DNA from: Allium sativum
Taxonomy: Eukaryota; Streptophyta; Magnoliopsida; Asparagales; Amaryllidaceae
Assembly: GCA_030737875.1 (NCBI GenBank)
Contig: CM060923.1
Span: 36,944,501 to 37,008,500, forward strand
Reading direction: 5' to 3'
Length of the DNA: 64,000 nt
Each line of letters begins with the position of its first letter. The first letter of the stretch is position 1. Both the position numbers and the translations under genes were made by a program. Of the stretch, positions 1-10,330 are shown in pieces. The notes beneath the pieces are model-generated. The model saw nothing but the letters and a program-made list of their open reading frames with translations. It was not told the origin of the DNA and searched no databases.

Positions 1-220
1 AAGGAAAAAGGTCATTCAGGCAGCATTTCAAATATATTTAACTATGCTTTAAAGTATATAAAATAATAATTCCTTCTTAAGCGATTGGTAATTTTTATTC
101 TAATACACGGCTTTAATAAGTTAATCCACCATTTTATCTTAATAAGTTAATCCACAACTATTTTGTAAGTTAACCCACGAGCGGATTAACTTAAAGATTT
201 CACCTTATCATATAACTTAC

Positions 221-377
221 AATCGATTTTTGTGTTTCTTGTTTAACCATGATATTACAAAACGTCTTATTCTACTAGATAATTAAATGCAACAAACATA
301 TACAAAAGAACGAAACTAGAAAATTGCAAATCAAATAGAAGTCAATAAATGATCTGAAACAATTCACCATCAGCCTG
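221..377 (+). repeat. direct repeat, copy 1 (partner 878-1036)
   Basis: Starts with acaatcgatttttgtg and ends with attcaccatcagcctg. The same segment recurs at 878-1036 with scattered substitutions. The copies are about 500 bp apart in direct orientation, as in decayed LTRs or a segmental duplication. No TG...CA ends were seen. Confidence 0.75.
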
Positions 378-547
378 TCTGATCATGTATCTGTTCATGG
401 TGAATTATCAGAGGGCTTATCACTTAAATCAATAGGGGTATCATCGTTTTTTCTGACACATCGAACCCATGGACTAATAACATGCTTTCATGGCAGCGCA
501 CTAGGTTTCATTTTCAACCTCAAAAGAGCTGGATGAATTGTCATATA

Positions 548-633
548 CATATATATTATTCACTTTATTTTATTTAAAATGTATCTTTTACATATATATT
601 GTTCACTTTCTTTTATTTAAAATGTATCTTTGG
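548..633 (+). repeat. two-unit tandem duplication, about 43-bp unit
   Basis: Units 548-590 and 591-633 share catatatatt, then ttcactttnttttattta, then aaatgtatctttt, with few differences. Confidence 0.7.
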
Positions 634-877
634 CATATTCTGACTCTTGTATTATGATTCTTTCTTGTGCAACCATGATGATTCTGTTCTCTTACAGATC
701 TCGATGGTAAGAATAGCTTTTTTCAATATAACTTTGATGCTGTGAACAAGTATATTCTTTTCTTTTCCTTTCTTTTGTTAATAGCGCGTGTATTGTATTC
801 TTTTGCATGTAGATCCATTATTTTACAAAGGATGGTACCATCTGTTTTATCAATATAATCCAGCATGAGGCAGTAAT

Positions 878-1036
878 ACAATCGATTTTTGTGCTTCTTG
901 TTTTACCATGACATTACAAAACGCCTCATTCTACTGGACAATCGGATACAACAAACATATACAAAATAAGGAAACCAGAACATTGCAAATTAAATAGAAG
1001 TCAATAAACGATCTGAAACAATTCACCATCAGCCTG
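878..1036 (+). repeat. direct repeat, copy 2 (partner 221-377)
   Basis: Second copy of the roughly 158-bp segment at 221-377, in the same orientation. The two copies diverge immediately after the shared agcctg. Confidence 0.75.
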
Positions 1037-1564
1037 GATATCTAAACAAAGTTGCATTACCAAGCACCTTTTTTTTTACGGTGGATTTCAGAAACAAGAA
1101 TACGACCGTAAAACTCACAGAAGAAGACCGAGAAGAAATAAAAATACATATGTTTTTTGCGGTGGATACACTAATTAAAATTAAAATTTTAGTAAAAGTC
1201 AACGATCCTATAAAATTGGGTATATTAACTTACTAAAATTGTGGATTAGAATAAAAATTAACTAAGCGATAATATCATTATTTCGTAAGTTAAAGTCAAT
1301 AAAACTCACATGTACAAATAAGAATGAAAACAGAACTATGCTTATTTCTTGTGCAGCTCCTTTAATTCATATCTACAACATTGATTGCTTCCTAGTTATA
1401 TACATTAATGCACAATGTCATTAGCAAATAAATTAATACATGTATTCGAGATACTTAGAATGTAGCAAACACGATGATGCTATTTATTAAATGATGGTTT
1501 TACATTTTCATGACTAGCTTTATTTTGATATATTTTTTCGTAATGTTTGAATATTAATATAACT

Positions 1565-1767
1565 TGAGAATAAGAAAAGAGAAATGAAAGGGAGCCTTTT
1601 ATTCTATGATACGTTTTACACTTGTATTAACTGGGCCAGCTCATTTAAGCCCACTTCCTTTATTACATATATCATATGTGAACTGTACCGTGCATCATAG
1701 TATACACTTTTTCATGAAACATTTTATTCTGCAATAAACAAAATCTTTCGTTCCCATCTTTCTTTCA
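1565..1767 (+). repeat. copia LTR 1 (5' outer)
   Basis: Matches LTR 2 and LTR 3 apart from a few substitutions. It lacks about 19 bp (tctgtggcttacaggatg region) present in the other two, lost between short atgaa repeats. It ends in ctttca before the primer site. Confidence 0.85.
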
Positions 1768-1779
1768 TGGTATCAGAGC
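1768..1779 (+). promoter_or_regulatory. primer binding site, body 1
   Basis: TGGTATCAGAGC directly after the LTR end. It is complementary to the 3' end of plant initiator-Met tRNA, the usual minus-strand primer of plant LTR retrotransposons. Confidence 0.9.
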
Positions 1780-2280
1780 GTGATCTTGCCTAACAGAATT
1801 AGATCTATTCTCTGTTGTTCTCATTCAAGATATTCCTGCATCTCAAAATTGGATCAAAAGTATTATAAAAGTTTTCTCCCATCAGATTAAGCTTCATCAT
1901 TTGGGAGAAATACAGTTTTCCTTCAGAATTCAAAGTGCCACACAAGAAATCTTAACAAATTCCCGCTGCATCATCAATTTAAAAAGGAAACTGCAGTGGA
2001 TATTGAAAAACACCAGTACAGTTTGAGAACTTTTCTTCAAGAAATCAGAATTTCATTCAAAGTCGTCCTAATTTCCAACTGAAATCAAGAATTGGTTGTT
2101 GTGAAGATCATATATCATTCAAAGCCATCCTAATTCTCAATTAGAGTCAGTAATTGGTTGCTTTAAAGATTGGTTTCAGTCATCTTTCATAAGAAGAAAA
2201 GTTCCATACCTGTAGGTACTCCTCAATATCCTGATTCTTGATTTCTTTAGTTTGTTTGCATCATATTTTGATTCAAGATG

Positions 2281-3248
2281 TCTGGAGATAAATCATTTCC
2301 AAGCTCCATGGCAAGATCTGCACCAACACAAACTTCCGTTAGCCAAGAAGTATTAAAGACAATTGTAAAGCCACAATGCCAAATAGTCACAACACAGCTA
2401 GATGAATCAAATCACTTGACGTGGAAGTTCTAGGTCGAAACAACCATCAAAGGGTATGGATTAGAGGATTATGTTTTTGGGACTACTGCAGTGCCTGCAA
2501 AATATATTACCGATAATGCGGGCAAGTTAATCAGCAATAATGAGTACACAACTTATCAAAGACAAGATAATCTCATCGGTGCATGGCTGCTATCTTCAGT
2601 AGGACCTAATACACTGCCACAACTGATTGGTTGCAAAACCACTCATGAATTTTGGCAAACTATTCGACAAATTTTCAGTTCACAGTCTGCCGCAATGGTC
2701 ATGAGTTACAGAAGTCAATTACAGAATATCAAGAAAGGAGATATGAGTATTAGAGATTACACTGTAAAGGTTAAAACACTGTGTGATCAATTGGCTACTT
2801 CTGGTCATAAAATTTCTGACTACGAACAAATTATGTTTCTATTAAATGGCCTAAATGATGATTATGAAGCCATTGTCGCTGTCCTATCCACCAATGAAAA
2901 TTTTCCCTCTCTACAGTTTGTACAATCAACACTACTGTCTCATGAAGCAAGATTAAAGCACAAGAAAGCTGCTGCAGATTATTCAGTCAACTTTATAGAC
3001 AACAACAACAGAAACAAGACTCAAGAAAAGAACGATTTCTATAACAGAGGTCAGTCGGGTACAACTCAAAGAGGTGGTTACAGACCAAGAGGAAGAGGAA
3101 GAGGTGGAAGATGGAACAATAACAGCAACAGGCCTAGGTGTCAAATTTGCGAGAGGATAGGTCACCCAGTAAGCAAATGCTTTTTTAGATTTGACATAAA
3201 CTACAATCCATCACAACAAGGCAGCAGTTCAAGAAACCCAAGTGCTAA
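2281..3248 (+). pseudogene. copia gag, body 1 (premature stop, interrupted)
   Basis: Gag nucleocapsid-like polyprotein of a Ty1/copia retrotransposon, which packages element RNA into cytoplasmic particles. The start ATG at 2281 (MSGDKS) corresponds to MSGEKS in body 2. An in-frame TAG at 2431-2433 replaces the CAG of body 2, so only the part after it remains open from Met 2491. Visible features are a UBN2-type gag region, an Arg/Gly-rich stretch (RPRGRGRGGRW) and a zinc knuckle CQICERIGHPVSKCF near 3140-3185 (C-X2-C-X4-H-X4-C). The frame would run on into protease, but a 7.1 kb insertion cuts it after 3248. The reading frame resumes at 10331. Confidence is high for family and low for any function. 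Confidence 0.9.
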
Positions 3249-6200
3249 TGTAACGACCCGGATTTCGCCCGACCCCAACCGATTGCAAGATCGATCAAGA
3301 CCGTTCAAATTCCGCGTACGTTAACTTTGGTCATACAACACATCAGAACAACAACACAAACTTTTATAACATCAATAATAAATGTTACATCAGAGTACAA
3401 AATATCAGAGTACATCGACAAATAATACAGCGGAAGATACATTTACAATAAATTAAATACATTGCAGCGGAACTAATCTCAGCGGAAGGCCATCAATATT
3501 CTGGACCCAGCTACAGGCTTCAATCCATGATCCTGCTTAATATATCTGCAAAAAGCTACTCGACTGCCCGTGTGAAAAGAGGGCACCCGAGTTTGCAAAG
3601 TGAAACAAACTACAGGTCAGTCGTGGGACTGGTGTGAGAATTCTATGCTTAACTTATCTAATAAGTAGGCTAATCACAGGACCACGCCGCTAACGCGGAA
3701 CGGGTTTACTCCATTGGATTGCCAGTGCATAAGTAAAGTAAATCGTCAAATAACGCAATGCTTTTTAGAAAAATGAAACCATTATAAGACCCAGGTCCCA
3801 TCACACAATGCAACGCAAACCGGAAGATAGGGTTTTACCTTATAATGGTCAAAAGATGCTAAATACGCAAAATACGATATTATTATTAGTGTATATATAT
3901 ATATATATTTAAAACATTTCAAATATAATATCAATCCTAGACGGCATAGCTACCATCTACTATGTCGCCATACTAGTTATACAATCAAAACTGCAAGGGC
4001 GTATTGGAAATTGGGTTTCCATCATGAGTCAAGGCTAGGGAGGAGCTCCTGACCGATTCGAGACACTCTAGCAATGTCTCAGGATTCGGACGTTGGCGAA
4101 CCCTTGGATACAGCAGGGCCGGTCCACAAATACTTTAGTGGATTAGTTATGCCTGAACACATACTCCGCGATCCTATTGGACCTACAAATCAGCCGAGGG
4201 TGACCGGTAAGAATAAACCGAGGCCTCGCAAAAATTCCATCAACCACATAAGCAAATGTCGGGCCGTGTTAAAGCCCAATCACCACTTCTAGCTAGAAAG
4301 AAACGTGTGCACTCCCTGCGTTCCCTTCTCCCATTTTAGACTCGACCGGTGTGTGAGGCTCGCAAAGTCACGATATACACAATGCTATGCCTAAAGAGAC
4401 TGTGCTTTGATCATCAACCACAAGGCCTGCTTTTCAACAAAGCCTTGATCATTTGCATCTTAGCATGCCACATTGTCAGACCTCCCATATTATTGATCAT
4501 CTACCAATATATATATATATATAACCTCTAAGCTCATACGTCTTAGAGAAGGGTGATAAGTAAAGTATAAATTCTTCACCACCAAACAGAAATATATAAT
4601 CAGCAGCGTTCAACAAATACAGCAGAAAGGAATACAATGTCAGACACGCAATCCATTTACAAGTCCGCTCTGGGTCTGAGCGAAACAACGTGTCCGTCGA
4701 TCTCCAAATGCGTTTGGACGATCATTACCAAATACCTTGCCTTGGAAGGCCAATTCCAATTCAAGATACCAGTCATCATCATCCCAACGATGTGAAAACC
4801 TTCGGTCTTCAGTCACCGTCTTCATCTTCGACTCTTGATCGTCGTGATGATTATTCAGAATGGGTTAAACCCGGTCTTTCTGAATAACTCGCGTATTTTG
4901 TGATTAAAAAGCAAATATTGGAAAATCACACATTGCGCCGCATTCCAACTCAGAATATTCTTTTAATAAGATATTCATGCTAAAAGATTCTCATTAATTT
5001 TATCAAAGATAAACTCTGAAAATAAAATCTTAAATCTTCCTTAAAAGATTTATTAAAACTCCAACTTTGATTTGATGTCAAAAATCATTATTACAAGATC
5101 ATTTATTTTACGGAATAAATCTTGTCTTAAACAGGTTAAAGAACTAGTGTCCTTTAAAACACAGTTCACAATAAACCCTCAAATCAATTTCCAAAATATG
5201 GAATTCCACAGAAATCAAATCAATACATAATCGATATAAATTTCTGTATCGGACTAATAATATAAATGGAATAACGGCAAGGCCTCTTAAATTCCATTTA
5301 TAATATCGGTCTTCTTTTATAGAAGCCCATTTTGATTATTACCAATCGAATTTCCACTAAATTCCTATTTAATATATATTAAATTGGAAAAACTTGATTT
5401 TTAGAAAATGTTCTTTTTAAATCTATAAAATAGATTTATAAATTCCAAGTAATAATTTCAATGTAAATTGGATTAAAGGACAAATGTCAATTAAAACATC
5501 GTCCACGATAAATCCACTTCACATCTCAATTTATTTCATATCACAAAATATAATTGCAAATGCTAGTAATCTTTAAAAAAAAACATATTTTAAAATAATC
5601 ATTAAAAATATTCTTTATATAAAAGATTCTAAATGAGAAGTATTCTTTATATTACAGATTTTTATCTTTTACAAATATTCTTTGTTTTAACATATACTTG
5701 ATTAAAAATATATTTTATGAAAACATATACTTTATATAAAAAGAATTTCTAATGTAAAAATATTCTTATTTAAAAGAACACCTGAATCGAAATGCGACTC
5801 AAACATTTACCATATAATGTGGATTATTTGGATTTCACTCACATCATATATATGATAGTGTCAGTATAATCATCAAATCATCCATCTACATCCAAAGTGT
5901 AGTTTCCACTGTGTAAGCGTTAAAATGAAACAATAACGCTCATCGCAGCCTGTCGATCTAACGATCAACATACAACTGAATATTGGGACTAGTGTATGTA
6001 AATTTTCATCCCAACACCCGTGTGGGGTTTTCAGCCAATAAAAGTTCATAAAAATAAATGATTGGTTAAAGAATTCAACCAATTTAATTCTACTAACATG
6101 TTGATGATAATGAACTAACATGTTATAATATTTCTAATACCGAATAAAAATGTATTTTTATTCGTATAATTTCCCTATACATTTCTAAAGTCAAATAAAC

Positions 6201-6639
6201 TATAATTTATTTATGTGGCATTGCTGTGGATGACAAATAAAAGATAATTTTCTATTTTCTTTTATTTATATGTACATATTCTTAACATTTACACATAAGT
6301 GAAATAGCCTTATTGGCAAATGTTTTCAAGGTATATCCTAGCACACAAAATGTTTAATTTAGATTGCACACAAATTCTAATGTATGCAAAGGATGTTACT
6401 TTAACTCACCTACACATCCTAATGTATGTGTTGACCAATAATATGATTTTTATATTTAGATATAGTTGCTAATGTAAATTTGTAAAATAAAGAAATGATT
6501 TTTATATTTGCTTATAATTTCTTCTACATGTTATGCAAATAAAAACAATTATTAACTTTGCATATAAATTATAAAAATGCTATTTGTGCTTAATTCTTTT
6601 ATTTAGCAAAAATGTCCTTTTTGTTTTCAACCATCTAAA

Positions 6640-6890
6640 GTTGACAAGATGTACATTTTTATCTCAACTAATATAATTGACAAAAATGTTATTTTCATCT
6701 CAACTAATCATAAATTGACAAAAATGCATATTTTGTTTCCACTAGTATAAATTGATAAAAGTGATTATTTTATTTCAACTAGTATAAATTGACAAAAGTA
6801 ATTATTTTATTTTAACTAATCAAGTTTGGCAAAAATGTTTATTTCATTTTAACTAAATCAAGTTTGACAAAGATGTTTATTTCATTTTTA
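6640..6890 (+). repeat. tandem array, about 45-bp units (array 1 of 3)
   Basis: About six diverged units built on ttgacaaaaatg, then a T-rich stretch, then tcaactaat. It abuts the hairpin array that follows. Confidence 0.75.
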
Positions 6891-7960
6891 TGTTTGCAAA
6901 TAAAAATGTAACCTTTATTTTTGATGTTATATTGCATTATGGAATGCAAATAAAAGAACAAACTTGATTTTCAAAGTATATTTACATTTGTGAATGTAAA
7001 AAGAGAAAATTTTATTTTCAATATATATTTGCATTTGTGAACGCAAATAAAAGAAATAATTTTATTTCCAATGTATATTTGCATTGAAGAATGCAAATAA
7101 AAGAACAAATTTTATTTTCAGAATATATTTGCATTTGTGAATGCAAATAAAAGGGCAAACTCTATTTTCAAAATATATTTGCATAAGGGAATGCAGATAA
7201 AAGAACAATTTATATTTTAATGTATATTTGCATTAGAGAATGCAGATAAAAGAATAAACTTTATTTTCAATGTAAATTTACATTTGTGAATGTAAATAAA
7301 AGAATAATCTTTAATTTCAATGTATATTTGCATTGAAGAACACAAATAAAAAGTTAACTTATTTTTCCACGTTATATTTGCATTAGTGAATGTATATAGA
7401 AGAACAAACTTTATTTTCAAAATATATTTGCATTTTTGAATGCAAAATAAAGAACAAAACCTTATTTTCAATATATGTTTTATTGTTAGTTTTATTTGTG
7501 TTGTCGAACACAAATAAAAATGTACTTTTTATTTTCAAGTCATATTTGCATTGTGAGATGCAAATAAGAAAAATGAATTTTATTTCATGCTATATTTGCA
7601 TTGAAAAGTGCAAATGAAAAGCAAACTTTTAATTTCTATGTTTATTTTCGTTGTAGAATTCATATAAAAAGTGTACTTTTATTTCCAACATTTTATTTGC
7701 ATGGTGGAATGCAAATAAAAAGTAAAACTTATATTTCTATGTATATATTTGCGTTGAAAAACACGAATAAAATATCTATCCAATTTCTATGTAACTTCTG
7801 AAAATAATTTCTTATTTACATATAAAATGTAAACAAAATTGTGATTTCCAAAACATGATTTTTATTTACATAAAAATGTAAACAAAAAGCTGGTTTCCAA
7901 ATATAACCTTTGATTTGTAAATATAATGTAAACAAAGTTTTATTTTATAAAAATGCTTTA
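6890..7960 (+). repeat. hairpin-forming tandem array, about 50-bp units (array 2 of 3)
   Basis: About 18 diverged units, each with tatatttgcatt, a 4-base loop and gaatgcaaataaaag, then an AT-rich spacer ending in attttca. Each unit is therefore an inverted repeat around ATTTGCAT/ATGCAAAT. Some units carry compensated changes (tttacatt...aatgtaaa). After about 7790 the array grades into looser hairpins of tttacat...atgtaaac type. Open frames here are by-products of the repeat. Confidence 0.85.
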
Positions 7961-8049
7961 ATATCAACAAAAAAATTTAGTATCTTATTGTTATTCTAAT
8001 CCTAGAACATCTTACGTTTAATGTGACAGTAAAAAGAAGAATTTTTACT

Positions 8050-8370
8050 GTAATTCATAAATCGTGTTCTAAATGTAAACAAATAAAAATAGGATTTTAT
8101 TCATTAGCCAAATTCTGTCGAAATGGAACAAATGAAAATATGTTCTATTTGTTGTTCATATTCTATTGTAAATAAACAAATAAAAATAATATATTATTTG
8201 TCGTTCAAATCTTATTGCAAAGTAAACAAAAAAAATAAAGTTTTATTTGTTGTTCATTTTCTGTTGCAAAGTAAACAAATAAACAAAAATAAAGTTTTTA
8301 TTTTTCTTTCAACTTCTAATGTAATATAAACAAATAAAAATAAGGTTTTATTTGTCGATCAAATTCTATT
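8050..8370 (+). repeat. tandem array, about 55-bp units (array 3 of 3)
   Basis: About five units of taaacaaataaaaata, then tttatttgt, then gttcaaattctattg. It shares the hairpin character of the neighbouring array and may be derived from it. Confidence 0.75.
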
Positions 8371-10330
8371 GTTCATCTCAGAATAATGAAAATAATATTT
8401 TAATATTTTAAAATAAATTAGAGCAACTAGATTACGATTTAAATCTGAATAAAATATGATTTGGATCTAATTTTAGATCTAATTCTCTAACCACAAATAA
8501 AATTCAACAATATATTACATTCAATGCAAATCTAGCCTATCATGAACAACCAAACCATACAACCAACAACAATCCACAATTCATCAATCACAGAACATTC
8601 AGATCTGAATTTACATCATTATACAATTATTTTTAATGCAAGAAAAGTAATTTATAATTAATTAAATAATAAAATTCAGAATTCTCACATTGATTAGGCT
8701 GAAAATTCGATTGTCTCGGTTTCAGCTCTGGTCTGCGCCATTGCGAAGATCTCTGAAAGACGAGTCCAACGCAACTTACGGTTTGTCAATCGGCCCTCGT
8801 ATGAAAGAGATATTGATTTTTAAAGATTGCATAAATTAAATATTAAATAAATAGAATAATATAAAAATAATCCACCTCCTTCTTCGTTCTAACGTCGATA
8901 CAGCCGAACCCAATTCCAATCCTCCAACCCCACGTCGCACCCCCTTTTGGCCACCCAGGCGCCGATCGAACACCGCCACTCCGAAGCCCGAACCACGAGC
9001 CACCACCGCCCAAAAGCCCACCAAGCTCGGCCCCCTCCTCGCCTCGAAATTCGAACCCGAACGCACCGCTTTCCTCACCAGAATTCGCGAAATCCGTGCA
9101 CGGAAACCCGATCTTAACCGTATAGATTCGAAGCTCTCTGAATTCTCTTCGATTTGGTATATAATTTGTTGATTTTCATTGAACGGATTAAGAGAAATTA
9201 GTGTTTGAAAATCGGAGCTTTCTGGCCATCGAAAGGAATAGGCGGCGGCTGGCCATTAGGGTTAGGGTTTTCTTTATTTTATTTTTTATTAAAATCATTG
9301 GAAACGTGTTATAAAGGTGGATTTCTGGACTATCTCAGAATTGAGCTTGCTTACTGTCGATCTTAACATTTTGAGGCCTTCTGAACGCAATGGGACAGGT
9401 CTCGGGGTCCAATTCCGAAATCTGTAGAAATTTTATTTAAAATCCCATTAAAAATTAATTAATTAATTATTGACCGTACATTTAAATATGCCGGGGCCAC
9501 ATATGACCTCTAAAAATTCCGAAAAAAATATTTTTAGCTTTCTTATGACGATACGGTTCTAACAAGACTAATTTCGTTGAATTCTGAGACTGTTTGAAAA
9601 ATGGCTATTTTCAAGTCGTTTAAACTTAACTAAAATAGTCAAAACACATTTTCTTTTGCCACGCTCACATATTAATTCAAAAAATTCGGAAAATTGAAAC
9701 TTAGCTATAATTTGACATTCCGGTTCCAACAAAAGTGGTTTCATCGAAAACAGAGGTCGTTTGAAAAATGACTATTTTTAAGGGCTATATATTTAATATT
9801 AAAAATACATTTTTAAACAATTAAATACCGAAACTCAAAATATATAAGTGTTTATACTTTTTAAATGCAGAAACATCATTCCAGACTCAATGGAAGTGGT
9901 TTCGAGTCGAAATTCCTTCATATGTGAAAAGTAGCCTTTCGGGCCATATATAATATATATATATAAATTCTACAGCGACCTTTCTAAAAAATGAATTGGC
10001 CATAACTTTTGATTTCCGCTATGAAATTTCAATTTTTCAGATTCGTTAGAAAGATATGATTAAACTGATTTAAATATTTCTTGTTTCACTCAATTCTGAT
10101 TTATTTTGAATCCTGTACATCTAGTTAAAGTTTAAAATCCAATTTTAAAACTACCGCGCCATTTCTAACACCATTTATATTTAAATTAAGTTTATTCGTT
10201 TTAACTTCAATTAAAATAAATTCTAGCCATTATTATTTATAATAAATTATATTATATCCTCAAAATTCATTAAAATTTTCTAAAATAAAGTTTTTAAATT
10301 CGTTCAGAATTTGCGGGTTGTTACAGGTAA

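Larger units (their letters stand above)
1..1564. other. unassigned AT-rich flank left of the copia locus
   Basis: No coding region, RNA gene or complete mobile element was recognised here. The stretch holds a spaced direct repeat (221-377 and 878-1036), a short tandem duplication (548-633), and repeated phrases of the type aagttaatccac near 115-185. The direct repeats suggest old transposon debris, but I could not assign a family. Confidence 0.5.
3249..10325 (-). mobile_element. 7.1 kb solo-LTR-like insertion in copia body 1
   Basis: The insert starts TGTAACGACCCGG and ends CGGGTTGTTACA, so both ends begin TGTAAC[A/G]ACCCG on the appropriate strand. This TG...CA layout is typical of plant Ty3/gypsy LTRs. 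It is flanked by GCTAA (3244-3248) and GGTAA (10326-10330), a 5-bp target duplication with one mismatch. Body 2 shows the uninterrupted site. No protein domain, primer site or second LTR was found inside, so a solo LTR of very large size is the simplest reading. A large non-coding LARD derivative is the alternative. The minus-strand orientation is inferred from homology of its right end to the element at 61777. Likely transcript-end sequence (tgatgttataaaagtttg on the minus strand) lies near 3360. Confidence 0.75.

Noticed and set aside
1768..1790. Possible tRNA fragment
   Set aside because: Only the 12-base primer-binding complement is present, with no tRNA arms.
6890..7790. Regular repeat-spacer pattern resembling a CRISPR array
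   Set aside because: Units are diverged hairpins with related AT-rich spacers in plant DNA, with no cas genes. It is a minisatellite inside a retroelement LTR.
7217..8329. Several open frames of 66-98 codons
   Set aside because: They fall entirely within the tandem arrays and encode repetitive Lys/Ile/Phe strings that follow the repeat period.
8836..9078. 80-codon minus-strand frame rich in Arg and Gly
   Set aside because: Lies in a GC-richer patch of the solo-LTR-like insertion. No domain, no relative elsewhere in the window and no splice context.
3249..10325. Interpretation as a DNA transposon with inverted repeats
   Set aside because: The inverted similarity is limited to the TGTAAC.ACCCG ends common to gypsy LTRs. 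The 5-bp duplication and the relative at 61777 fit an LTR better, though this is not proven.
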